Shown piece by piece: positions 36,150 through 44,720 of a stretch of DNA of 64,000 nt. The notes under the pieces were generated by a model that saw only the letters and a list, made by a program, of their open reading frames with translations, ran no database searches and was not told the DNA's origin. The position numbers and the translations under genes are program-made. The DNA lies in the NCBI GenBank assembly GCA_000154345.1, contig DS480344.1, positions 35,330 to 99,329 of the forward strand, given 5' to 3'. Each line of letters starts with the position of its first letter. Position 1 is the stretch's first letter. The DNA comes from [Clostridium] leptum DSM 753. GTDB taxonomy: Bacteria > Bacillota > Clostridia > Oscillospirales > Acutalibacteraceae.

Positions 36150-36989
36150 TTACTTGTGGTTGAGATGAACTTGACAAAAACTGTTTCGATATTGGCTTGG
36201 AGTGACCCCCTTATACTGTTTAAATAGCTTCATAAAATGTTTTTCATCCTCAAATCCAGAGGATAATGCAATTTGCTTAATCGGAAGAACGGTATTCAAA
36301 AGCAGTTCTTCGGAATAAGAGACCTTTTGGCGGTTGATGTAGTGGAGAAGGGTGTCTCCGGTTACCCGCTTAAACAAAGTAGAGAGGTAATTCGGATGGT
36401 AATTAAACTCCATCGCGATTCGCGATACTGTCTGAGGCTCATGGATATGCAGCCTGATCCACTCAGAAATTTCAAAAACCTGCCGTTGAGGAGAGCCGCA
36501 ATGAAAATTTGAAGCGTTTTGATACGCCCAGCTGAGCTCAAGCAGCAAAAGGCTTACCGCATAGTCACCGTTGGGGGACCTTTTCTGGCTGGAAATATCC
36601 AATAACTGATGCAGCAAAAGATCAAGGCGGGGACTGGAGGGGAAAATTCCCCATCTGGGAAAACAGTATCCGCTTTTGCCTGGATAATAGTCATTTGTTA
36701 TCTTTACCTGGTTGCGGCTGGTGTTGAAATGAATCCAGTAATAAGACAGAGGCCCTTGAGAAACCTGATATCCAAAGTGTTCCTGCCCAGGCTGCAAAAG
36801 AAGATAGGTATGAGGTTTTATTTCATACTGGATATTTTCACTGGTGAGATATAGGGTCCCTTCCCGGCCCAAAAGCAAAACATAATAATCTAGCTTTCGA
36901 TTTATATGTTGAAAACCACCGCTGGAAATCAGCATACCGCTTTCTATATGGGTTAATGGTACAGCGCTTTCACAAGTGAAATAAGCCAT
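36150..36989 (-). CDS. AraC-family transcriptional regulator
   Basis: The 279-residue protein has an N-terminal cupin domain (YEIKPHTYLLLQPGQEHFGY) and a C-terminal double HTH (VSRIAMEFNYHPNYLSTLFK; IKQIALSSGFEDEKHFMKLF). It is transcribed away from the LacI gene and towards GH127, 107 nt away, and probably activates that operon when an arabinoside is present. Confidence 0.92.
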   Translation of the reverse strand: MAYFTCESAVPLTHIESGMLISSGGFQHINRKLDYYVLLLGREGTLYLTSENIQYEIKPHTYLLLQPGQEHFGYQVSQGPLSYYWIHFNTSRNQVKITNDYYPGKSGYCFPRWGIFPSSPRLDLLLHQLLDISSQKRSPNGDYAVSLLLLELSWAYQNASNFHCGSPQRQVFEISEWIRLHIHEPQTVSRIAMEFNYHPNYLSTLFKRVTGDTLLHYINRQKVSYSEELLLNTVLPIKQIALSSGFEDEKHFMKLFKQYKGVTPSQYRNSFCQVHLNHK

Positions 36990-37017
36990 TTTTACACCTT
37001 CTTGGAAATTATTATTC

Positions 37018-37063
37018 GATAATTATCTGATAAATTTATACCATGCATTTTAAAAACTGTCAA
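37018..37063 (-). promoter_or_regulatory. Promoter of the leftward AraC gene with operator
   Basis: Read leftward: TTGACA (37063-37058), 17 nt, TATAAA (37040-37035). The perfect palindrome GATAATTATC (37018-37027) covers the expected start of transcription. Its half-site GATAATT recurs at the two rightward promoters, suggesting repression by the LacI protein encoded next door. Confidence 0.75.
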
Positions 37064-37175
37064 CAAATTAAATAAAAAACAAAAGTTGTGAATTTTTTAT
37101 TTGTAAATAGCGGTGTATTTTTTATAGAAAAAGTGTATATATTAATGCTTATTTGGTTGTTTAGCTGGAAGTTTG

Positions 37176-37244
37176 TTGACAAAATTATATTTGGCCGATA
37201 TAATCAAACTAGAATTTATGGATAATTTTCCGGAGAATTATCCA
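37176..37244 (+). promoter_or_regulatory. Consensus promoter with 26-bp palindromic operator
   Basis: TTGACA (37176-37181), exactly 17 nt, TATAAT (37199-37204): a perfect sigma-A promoter. Directly downstream TGGATAATTTTCC (37219-37231) and GGAGAATTATCCA (37232-37244) form a palindrome with one mismatch pair, placed where a repressor would block initiation. Confidence 0.8.
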
Positions 37245-37271
37245 GAAATTCAAATTATTTTCTGAAAAAGC

Positions 37272-37330
37272 TTGACACCACAATCGCTAATTGCTACTAT
37301 GATGATAGTTTAGCCGAAAATTATCGATAT
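37272..37330 (+). promoter_or_regulatory. Second promoter of the lacI operon with half-operator
   Basis: TTGACA (37272-37277), 17 nt, TACTAT (37295-37300). An AAAATTATCGATA element (37317-37329), sharing AATTATC with the two palindromes, lies just after the likely start. The coding start at 37347 is 17 nt further on. Confidence 0.6.
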
Positions 37331-37346
37331 AAGAGGTATTACTATT

Positions 37347-38360
37347 ATGAGTAGAGTTAGAGATGTCGCACAAGTGGCTGGAGTATCTGTAGCAACGGTA
37401 TATAAAGTATTTAACGAAGATTATACCACTAGCGAGGATGTTCGGAATCGGGTAATAGCAGCAGCGAAAACGTTGTCGTATACCCATAAAGCTTCTTCGG
37501 AAAAGACGCAAAAAACAGCGGCCAAGAACACAGTGGGAATTGTAGTGGGAAGCATTTTGAATCCTTTCTTTAACCGCATGATCGAGGCGATTTCCAAAGA
37601 ATTTGAACGCTATCATTACCGGGTTTTAATTCTTTACTGTAATGATGACGTTCATCAATTCAACAGCAACCTGGAACTCCTGATGCAGCTCAATGTGAAA
37701 GCTGTTATTTTTGAGCCGATGACAGATACCCGATACGATATTGTTTATCGTTTGAAAGAGAACGGTATTGTCATGCTGCAGCTCTTTTCTTCTGTTTATC
37801 CTGAATTGGACACGCTCCAATTTGACGATGAATTGGGTACTTACACAGCGGTAAAGCATTTTCTGAAAAGCGGACATAGCCGGATTGCTATGTTTTATAA
37901 GTATTGGGCGATACGCCCCGAAAGAGAGCCCGGTTATCTTCGCGCTTTTCAGGAATTTAACATTGACGTGAATCCAGAGTTTCTATGCAAGCTTAGTTTT
38001 GAAGGAAGCATAAAAAATATTATTAAAGAAAGAATAGAAAAATTAAAGCCTACCGCTATTTTGGCGGTTAATGAACCAATCAGCATTAATGTGGTTCAGG
38101 CGCTGGGTGAATTGAACCTGAAGATCCCTGAAGATATCAGCCTGATCATTTATGATGACCTTTCTTGGGCAACGGCTTATAATATTTCCACGATCGCGCA
38201 TGCTTTCGATTCGGTTGGGTCACAGGTGTGCCAGGTGATTATGCGTCGTATTAAGCTTGCGGGAACAGGACAGGAGATAGAGCCTATTCGTTTGGTCATC
38301 GATCCGGAACTGATTTCCCGTGGTTCAGTTTCATTTCACACCCCCATTTCTACTGAGTGA
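37347..38360 (+). CDS. LacI-family transcriptional regulator
   Basis: The 337-residue repressor has the N-terminal HTH RVRDVAQVAGVSVATVYKVF (Tyr in place of the usual Ser in TVSRV). A periplasmic-binding-like sugar sensor follows (TVGIVVGSILNPFFNRMIEA ... LIIYDDLSWA ... IEPIRLVIDPELISRGSV). It heads the operon of binding protein, permeases and GH116. The palindromes on both sides of its divergent promoters are candidate operators, including autoregulation. Confidence 0.93.
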   Translation: MSRVRDVAQVAGVSVATVYKVFNEDYTTSEDVRNRVIAAAKTLSYTHKASSEKTQKTAAKNTVGIVVGSILNPFFNRMIEAISKEFERYHYRVLILYCNDDVHQFNSNLELLMQLNVKAVIFEPMTDTRYDIVYRLKENGIVMLQLFSSVYPELDTLQFDDELGTYTAVKHFLKSGHSRIAMFYKYWAIRPEREPGYLRAFQEFNIDVNPEFLCKLSFEGSIKNIIKERIEKLKPTAILAVNEPISINVVQALGELNLKIPEDISLIIYDDLSWATAYNISTIAHAFDSVGSQVCQVIMRRIKLAGTGQEIEPIRLVIDPELISRGSVSFHTPISTE

Positions 38361-38394
38361 TTGGCACAACAGAACTGAGAGGAGTTTTTGAAAA

Positions 38395-39750
38395 ATGAAG
38401 CTAAACGTAAAACGAATTTTAGCGGGTTTATTAGCAGGGGCATTGGCTTTATCTGTCACTGGCTGTGCTTCAAGCGGAGAATCTTCTTCGGATGCATCGA
38501 ATACTGTCAGCGCCGGTAGCTCCACAAGCGGTACAGATGAAAAAACTACCATTGTTTTTGCTGAGCATGTGGCGGATGTTCAAAACCAAGCTCCTCAGGT
38601 GTGGGGTGTAATCCAATCTTATATGAAGGACCACCCGAATGTGGTCATCGATGTTCAAGGTACCGCGGCAGACGAGCATGAAACAAAAATGAAGCTTGCC
38701 GCCCAGTCTGACTCCCTGCCGGACCTTTTTTACGTAAAAGTGGGAAACGGCCTTGAAATGGTAAAAGCCGGCCAACTTGCAGACTTGACTGATGATATTT
38801 TGGGCGACGAGGAGTTTGCTGCTGGATTTTTAGACAACATGCTGGATGTTTTAAAGGTGGATGGTAAAATCTACGGCCTGCCCTGCGAACTGCAATGCAA
38901 TGGCGTCTGGTATAATAAAAGGCTCTTTGACCAGTTTGGGTTGGAAATTCCTGAAACCTATGAAGATCTGATGCACTGCTGTCAAGTTTTCAATGAGAAT
39001 GGAATTATCCCGATGGCCCGGGGTACCACAGATGCCTGGAGCTGCTGGGCGCTTTTGAATGATTTCTGCCGGTTTGGATATTATGATCATATTGACAACA
39101 TTCTCGCCGGTACCGAGAACTGGAACAATCCGGATTATTTAAAATTCTATCAAAAGCTGGAGGAAATGACGGAAGCTAATATGTGGCCTGAAAATGTGTC
39201 GTCTATTGGCTATTGGGAGGCCACCGAGTTATTTTTAGGTGAGAAAGCCGCCATGTTTGACAGTGGAGTATGGGATACCAAAAAATTTGAACAGAGTGAT
39301 TTTGCCGAGGATATTTATTTCGGATGGGGTCCTACCTATACTGACGGCGTAGGTAACCAGGAAATTTCTATGAAGCCTGCTTCCCATCCTTATGTGGTGT
39401 CCGGCAAACTTCAGAAGGAGGATCCTGAGAAGTACGCGGCTGTGATTGATTTCCTGAAGTACTATTATGGTACGGAGGGAACCCGTATTATCGTAGAGGA
39501 AAATCAAAGTGTTCCTGTTACCAAATATACCGGAACGGTAGACTCTGCGGAATATCCTGTGTTTTCACGTGTTATGGAAAAGGTCGGTGATGATCTTCCC
39601 AGCCCGGCTACCGCTCCCAATATGTATTTGCCTGGTGAGTTTGAGGCGACCTTTTTTGAAAGCATTTCCGGTGTGCTCAATGGAATTTACTCTCCGGAGG
39701 AGGCTCTTACATTCCTGGATGATCAAATGAAGGCGATGGGATTAGTATAA
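38395..39750 (+). CDS. ABC sugar-binding lipoprotein
   Basis: The 451-residue lipoprotein has a signal peptide with lipobox SVTGC (Cys24). A Ser/Gly-rich spacer and an SBP_bac_1 body follow (KIYGLPCELQCNGVWYNKRL; FDQFGLEIPETYEDLM). It delivers sugar to the two permeases that follow; a strong hairpin after it should raise its level relative to them. It lies 34 nt behind the LacI gene. Confidence 0.92.
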   Translation: MKLNVKRILAGLLAGALALSVTGCASSGESSSDASNTVSAGSSTSGTDEKTTIVFAEHVADVQNQAPQVWGVIQSYMKDHPNVVIDVQGTAADEHETKMKLAAQSDSLPDLFYVKVGNGLEMVKAGQLADLTDDILGDEEFAAGFLDNMLDVLKVDGKIYGLPCELQCNGVWYNKRLFDQFGLEIPETYEDLMHCCQVFNENGIIPMARGTTDAWSCWALLNDFCRFGYYDHIDNILAGTENWNNPDYLKFYQKLEEMTEANMWPENVSSIGYWEATELFLGEKAAMFDSGVWDTKKFEQSDFAEDIYFGWGPTYTDGVGNQEISMKPASHPYVVSGKLQKEDPEKYAAVIDFLKYYYGTEGTRIIVEENQSVPVTKYTGTVDSAEYPVFSRVMEKVGDDLPSPATAPNMYLPGEFEATFFESISGVLNGIYSPEEALTFLDDQMKAMGLV

Positions 39751-39766
39751 TCGAACTTTACCGAAA

Positions 39767-39796
39767 ATCGGCGGTGGCAAAGCTGCCACCGCCGAT
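39767..39796 (+). promoter_or_regulatory. Intercistronic hairpin after binding-protein gene
   Basis: ATCGGCGGTGGCA (39767-39779) and TGCCACCGCCGAT (39784-39796) form a perfect 13-bp stem with an AAGC loop, followed by CTCTTTT. It may be a leaky terminator or an mRNA stabiliser, as at 1122. Confidence 0.75.
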
Positions 39797-39822
39797 CTCT
39801 TTTGCGAATTTAGGAGGTTCTT

Positions 39823-40710
39823 ATGCATTGGCTCAGTAAACGCAGAATTATGGTTTTGATGATTCTTCCGACCTTGGCGCTTTATCTGCTTTTTATTATT
39901 ATTCCCGTCTTTGTTACTATATTTTATAGCTTTACAAAATTCTCCGGGATCGGTTCGCCGGAATTTCTTGGTTTTACAAACTATACGAACTTATTTCAGG
40001 ACAAATTCTTTTTTATCGCTTTAAAAAACTCTGTGATAATCCTACTGTGCACGGTTGTCGTTTTGATCCCTGGGTCTTTTGGACTAGCACTTTTATTGGA
40101 AAAACCTTTCCGTGGAAACAATTTGATCAAGGCAATGGATTTTTCTCCAAACGTCATCGCTCCTATCCTAGTCGGCTTGATGTGGGTCTTTATTTTGGAT
40201 CCTCATATGGGTCTGGTCAATGCCTTTCTACAGCAAATCGGGCTGGAAAGCTGGCAGCAGGAGTGGATAGGCGGCCAAACCCTGACTCCTTACTGTGTAG
40301 CTTTGGTTTATATCTGGCAGGTGCTTGGGTTTTATGCCACGATTTTCTTGGCTGGTTTAAAAACAATCTCTCCGGATATTTATGAAGCCAGCCAGATTGA
40401 CGGGGCTAACCGCAGGCAGCAGGTGCTTTTTATTTCACTGCCTATGTTAAAAGAAACCATAACAATTATCTGCGTGCTAGTGATAACAGGAGGATTTAAA
40501 ATTTTTGAAACCGTCCAGCAGCTCACCAACGGCGGTCCAAATCATTTCTCGGAAGTTTTGGTCACCTATATGTATTATACTACCTTTACCTCAAATCGGT
40601 ACGGGTACGGTATGAGCATTGCTACCGTTACTTTCTTGTTTTCTATGATCTGTTCCGTTGTGTATTTGCGCAACACTAGCACCAAAATTAAACGGAAAGG
40701 AAGTAATTGA
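39823..40710 (+). CDS. Carbohydrate ABC transporter permease, MalF/UgpA-like
   Basis: The product is 295 residues with six membrane helices. The EAA loop reads IYEASQIDGANRRQQVLFISLP, with Ser at the second Ala. Ribosome site AGGAGG precedes the ATG. The next permease starts 1 nt after its stop. Confidence 0.93.
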   Translation: MHWLSKRRIMVLMILPTLALYLLFIIIPVFVTIFYSFTKFSGIGSPEFLGFTNYTNLFQDKFFFIALKNSVIILLCTVVVLIPGSFGLALLLEKPFRGNNLIKAMDFSPNVIAPILVGLMWVFILDPHMGLVNAFLQQIGLESWQQEWIGGQTLTPYCVALVYIWQVLGFYATIFLAGLKTISPDIYEASQIDGANRRQQVLFISLPMLKETITIICVLVITGGFKIFETVQQLTNGGPNHFSEVLVTYMYYTTFTSNRYGYGMSIATVTFLFSMICSVVYLRNTSTKIKRKGSN

Positions 40711-40711
40711 C

Positions 40712-41563
40712 ATGAATGAGCTGGCAAGAAAGCCTAAGCGCTGGCCTAAGATCGTCAGCAGGACGTTTCTGATCTTGGTTACCATCCTGTTAGTATTTCC
40801 TTTTTTCTGGATGGTGTTGCTTTCCTTCAAATCGGATACACAGATTTTAAATAATCCGTTTTCCCTTGTCTTAGATGCCGGATTCAGCAATTATGTTAGG
40901 GCTATGCAGGTGCTGGACCTAAAAATTCTTTTTGGAAACACCATATTTTTAGCTGCCACCACCCAGGCTGTGGGTCTGATTATCACTTTTATGAGTTCTT
41001 ACTGCTTGAGCCGTATGGTATTCCGCCATCAGCGGATTCGGGATGGATTATACCTGTTTTTCCTTTTAGGATTGACGATTCCATCCTATATTCTGCTGTT
41101 TCCAATATACCGTATGGTGGTCGCTATGCATCTTCAAAATACTTATCTTTCTTTGATCCTGCCGTTAATCGCGACCTCGATTGCTTTTAATACCCTGCTA
41201 TTTGTGGGGTTTCTGCGAGATTTTCCCTCTGAAGTGGAGGAAGCCGCCATCATTGATGGGTGCGGACTGTTTTCTCTGTGTGCTAGGATTGTGATCCCTG
41301 TTATCAAGCCCGTTTTCGCCACACTTCTTGTGTTCAATGTGGTCTATGTATGGAATGAATATCCTTTATCCGTTACATTAATCAGCGATATCAATAAAAT
41401 GACGGTTTCTTTGGGGGCTTCCATGTTCCGGGGAACCTATAGCATGGACTACAGCGGTATGATTGCTGCGGCAGTGCTGATCATTTTGCCTCAATTGGTC
41501 TTTTACGCATTTTTCCAGAGGTTTATTATTGAGGGTATGACTGCCGGTGCGGTGAAAGGATAA
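40712..41563 (+). CDS. Carbohydrate ABC transporter permease, MalG/UgpE-like
   Basis: From ATG 40712 the product has 283 residues; GGAAAGGAAG lies just upstream, so an earlier in-frame start inside the previous gene is rejected. EAA loop: VEEAAIIDGCGLFSLCARIVIP. The tail IEGMTAGAVKG is nearly the same as in the 2063 permease, suggesting related transporters. Confidence 0.93.
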   Translation: MNELARKPKRWPKIVSRTFLILVTILLVFPFFWMVLLSFKSDTQILNNPFSLVLDAGFSNYVRAMQVLDLKILFGNTIFLAATTQAVGLIITFMSSYCLSRMVFRHQRIRDGLYLFFLLGLTIPSYILLFPIYRMVVAMHLQNTYLSLILPLIATSIAFNTLLFVGFLRDFPSEVEEAAIIDGCGLFSLCARIVIPVIKPVFATLLVFNVVYVWNEYPLSVTLISDINKMTVSLGASMFRGTYSMDYSGMIAAAVLIILPQLVFYAFFQRFIIEGMTAGAVKG

Positions 41564-41598
41564 GATTATTTATCATATCATTTGAAGGAGATTTTCGT

Positions 41599-44067
41599 AT
41601 GGGAAATAAACACTATTATTCTGTAAATGAATTATATTGCAGCAACAAACAAAAAACTTACTCTGGCGACGCTAGTGCGGCGGCTTTTCTTTTGGGAGGA
41701 ATCGGTACCGGCAACGTATCTGTTGGTGCCAGAGGCGAGCTGCGTAGCTGGCAGATTTTTAATGAACCCGGCCAGTTTAATTTCCTTCCATACACCTTCT
41801 TTGCTCTTCGAGCGGAGGTAGAAGGCGGTGAGGCGGTTTCCAAAATACTGGAATCAAAATTAAATCCACCATTTACCCATCCGGAGGGTACGCTCCGTTG
41901 TGAGCTGGGTGGTTTACCCAGGTTTGAAAAATCCACGATGAGTGCGGAATATCCTTTTGTCCGAGTGAAGCTGGAAGACAAACAAGTTCCTGTTCAGGTG
42001 GAAATGGAAGCGTTTACGCCGTTCATTCCCTTAAACGCCGATGATTCCGGTATTCCGGGAGCCTATCTGAATTACCGTGTGAAAAACCCAACCAATCAGC
42101 CGGTAACCGTGTCCATTGCGGGCTCCCTGGCGAACGCTGTTGGATTTGAAAAATATGATATTTGGAATCATATGAAGCTGAACGGGAACCCTGTGAATGA
42201 ATATCAAGAGAGGAATGGCTTAAAAGGACTGTTTTTCCGGGGAGAAAATGTGCCTGAAAAACATATCGCGAACGGTACCATGTGTTTAGCGACTTCCGAA
42301 GACGATGTTACTGCAAAGCCCCTTTGGTTTCAGGGCGAATGGACTGATGGAGCACAGGATTTCTGGGATGATTTTATATCCGATGGAAGCCTTGATGTTG
42401 ATTCAGGAAAAGTGCAGGAGGGTTGTGCGATCGCTAAAATATATGATTTCAGTTATCTTCATTTTTCCGACAGCATTGGTTCCATTTGTATCAAAAAGGT
42501 TCTAAAGCCTGGAGAAGAGAGAGTTTTTCCGTTTTTGCTGACTTGGAATTTCCCTAACCGGGTGCGGGATTGGGGAGATACGGATAAACATGTAAAGGCC
42601 GTTCAAGAATACCATTATGAGATTGTAGGCAACTACTATTCGACGCTATTTCAAGATGCGTGGACGGTTGCCGACTATATGAACCAGAAAAAAGAAATAC
42701 TGGAGGGAGATTCGAGAAAATTCTCACAAGCGTTTTTCAGCAGCACTCTTCCCGGGTATGTACTGGAAGCAGTTGCGGATAATATCACAATTCTGCGCAG
42801 TCCCACTTGTTTCAGAACGGAAAACGGTGACTTTTTTGGCTGGGAAGGTGTGGAGAATACTGTTGGGTGCGGTGCGGGAACTTGTACCCATGTGTGGAAT
42901 TACGCACAAACTGTAGCGTTCCTCTTTCCGGAGCTGGAACAATCTATGAGGCGGATAGAATTCTTGCAGGAAACCCAGGCCGACGGCTATATGCCGTTTC
43001 GTACATATCGTCCGTTTGGTCTTCCGGCCTGGGAGATGCTTCCTTCTGCTGACGGACAGCTGGGAGCGGTTGTTCGCCTTTATCGCGAGTGGCGTCTCAG
43101 CGGGGATAACCGTCTAATCGAGGACTGCTGGGATGGTGTGGTGCGCAGCATGGAATACGCTATCCGCACTTGGGATACCGATGGGGATTTTGTCCCGGAT
43201 TCTGCGCAGCATGTGACCTATGATACCGAACTATATGGTATGACCAGTATGGTAAGCACCCTGTTTTTTGCCGCGCTCATCGCCGCCGCTGAAATGGCTG
43301 AATATATGGGCGACCAGGAGCGTGCCCGACGGTATCGTGACGGTGCGGAAAAGGGTGCGAAGCTGATGGATGAAAAATGTTGGAACGGTGAATATTACAT
43401 TCAGTTAATTGATGATGTAGATAAGTATCGCTACCAGTATGGAAAAGGCTGTTTGTCCGATCAGCTGTTAGGACAATTCTTGGCCCAGGAAGCGGGATTA
43501 GGCTATGTTCTTCCGAAAAATCATGTGAAAAAAGCGGCAGAATCTATTTTCCGCTACAATTTTATTGAACGGGCGTCTGATTTCGGCCATGTTCAACGGG
43601 CCTATATTTTTAATGATGAAATGGGCCTTACCCCTTGTACCTGGCCTCTTGGAGAGCGGCCTCGATTTCCTTTTATTTATTTTGGAGAGGTCTGGACCGG
43701 TATCGAATATGAAGTGGCGGCTTTGTTGATTCGCGAGGATCTTTTGGAAGAAGGCCTTACAATTGTAAAGGCGGTCAGGGATCGGCAAGACGGATATCGC
43801 CGCAATCCCTGGAGTGAAAATGAATCCGGGTATTATTACACCAGAGCAATGGCGAGCTATTCCATTCTAAATGCTCTTAGTGGTTTTTCCTGTGACCAGC
43901 GTAAAAATCAAATGAGCTTTCAACCCAAGCTGAACCAAGACAACTTCCGTTGTTTTTGGTGTAATGGGAAATCATGGGGAATTTTCTCCCAAAAGAAAGA
44001 GAAAGGAGAAATTCGTCAGGAATTACAGGTCTTATACGGTGAAAAGGATGTAAGCGTTATCAATTAA
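41599..44067 (+). CDS. GH116 glycosidase (glucosylceramidase-like)
   Basis: The 822-residue enzyme shows the GH116 N-terminal signature FLLGGIGTGNVSVGARGELR and, in the (alpha/alpha)6 domain, HVTYDTELYG with the expected nucleophile Glu544. CTWPLGERPRFPFIYFGEVW and TGIEYEVAALLI follow. Known family members act on beta-glucosides, beta-xylosides or glucosylceramide. No signal peptide; it probably cleaves imported oligosaccharides. It is the last gene of the LacI-headed operon, followed by a strong terminator. Confidence 0.9.
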   Translation: MGNKHYYSVNELYCSNKQKTYSGDASAAAFLLGGIGTGNVSVGARGELRSWQIFNEPGQFNFLPYTFFALRAEVEGGEAVSKILESKLNPPFTHPEGTLRCELGGLPRFEKSTMSAEYPFVRVKLEDKQVPVQVEMEAFTPFIPLNADDSGIPGAYLNYRVKNPTNQPVTVSIAGSLANAVGFEKYDIWNHMKLNGNPVNEYQERNGLKGLFFRGENVPEKHIANGTMCLATSEDDVTAKPLWFQGEWTDGAQDFWDDFISDGSLDVDSGKVQEGCAIAKIYDFSYLHFSDSIGSICIKKVLKPGEERVFPFLLTWNFPNRVRDWGDTDKHVKAVQEYHYEIVGNYYSTLFQDAWTVADYMNQKKEILEGDSRKFSQAFFSSTLPGYVLEAVADNITILRSPTCFRTENGDFFGWEGVENTVGCGAGTCTHVWNYAQTVAFLFPELEQSMRRIEFLQETQADGYMPFRTYRPFGLPAWEMLPSADGQLGAVVRLYREWRLSGDNRLIEDCWDGVVRSMEYAIRTWDTDGDFVPDSAQHVTYDTELYGMTSMVSTLFFAALIAAAEMAEYMGDQERARRYRDGAEKGAKLMDEKCWNGEYYIQLIDDVDKYRYQYGKGCLSDQLLGQFLAQEAGLGYVLPKNHVKKAAESIFRYNFIERASDFGHVQRAYIFNDEMGLTPCTWPLGERPRFPFIYFGEVWTGIEYEVAALLIREDLLEEGLTIVKAVRDRQDGYRRNPWSENESGYYYTRAMASYSILNALSGFSCDQRKNQMSFQPKLNQDNFRCFWCNGKSWGIFSQKKEKGEIRQELQVLYGEKDVSVIN

Positions 44068-44123
44068 CTCTAATTTTAAAGTAATTCATAATACCCGTTT
44101 GAAATAGTTTTTTACTTGCGCGG

Positions 44124-44163
44124 TCACCCCTGCTGCATTTTGCTGCGGCAGGGGTGATTTTTT
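44124..44163 (+). terminator. Strong terminator of the GH116 operon
   Basis: TCACCCCTGCTGC (44124-44136) pairs with GCGGCAGGGGTGA (44145-44157, one G-U), followed by six Ts. Confidence 0.85.
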
Positions 44164-44580
44164 ACCCAAATTTAGATAACCGGAAGTTAAAATCGGAAAG
44201 TGAGTTGACATCGAGCTCACGATGCCAAGAGGATTCACAAAAATCAGGCAGGAGCCTGATGCCTTTTGCTTGGGTGTTCAGTGCTGCCTTTGGTCCAACT
44301 TTTGAGCAATTTGTGTCAAACGGATAAGCTATTGCTGATTGGCTGCATATTCAGAATCTGTCACAGCTTATTCGGAGCCTGATCTGCCGGAAGCAGTTCT
44401 GCCTGCACCGGGATTAGGATGTGCTCCAATAACAATTTTTTTAACATAGTATCAGACGACCCACAATAGTTTTCTGCACCTATATGCTTTTCAAGCACCT
44501 TATTTGCTAACGGCTTTTGCTGATTATAATTCGATATTCGACAGGAGAGAGAGCTTCTATTTTTTAAAAAAGAAATATAT
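44164..44580 (+). other. Gap of about 420 nt without recognised features
   Basis: No coding frame of convincing length or composition on either strand, no strong hairpin and no repeat found elsewhere in the window. It could be debris of a lost gene. Confidence 0.4.
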
Positions 44581-44585
44581 AAAAG

Positions 44586-44649
44586 CTTAGCTTTTGTGTA
44601 CCAACCTTAGAATAATGGAGTTTTCAGAGGTGGGACATCACTTTATAAT
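44586..44649 (+). promoter_or_regulatory. Promoter with tandem CTTAG boxes, copy 1
   Basis: CTTAG (44586-44590) and CTTAGAATAATGGAG (44606-44620) are spaced 20 nt start to start. TATAAT (44644-44649) begins exactly 23 nt after the second box. No good -35 exists; the second box takes its place. The layout fits activation by an AraC-type response regulator such as the YesN-like protein at 54304. Confidence 0.65.
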
Positions 44650-44669
44650 AAAAACTACAAGGAAAGAAA

Positions 44670-44706
44670 GAAGCTTTTGTGAAAAAAGCAAAGGCTTCGA
44701 ATTTTT
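44670..44706 (+). promoter_or_regulatory. Leader hairpin with T-run before ribosome site, copy 1
   Basis: GAAGCTTTTG (44670-44679) pairs with CAAAGGCTTC (44689-44698, one G-U), followed by GAATTTTT and then AAGGAGG. It resembles an attenuator or a 5' stabilising hairpin. It is repeated exactly in copy 2. Confidence 0.55.
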
Positions 44707-44720
44707 AAGGAGGAAAACAT

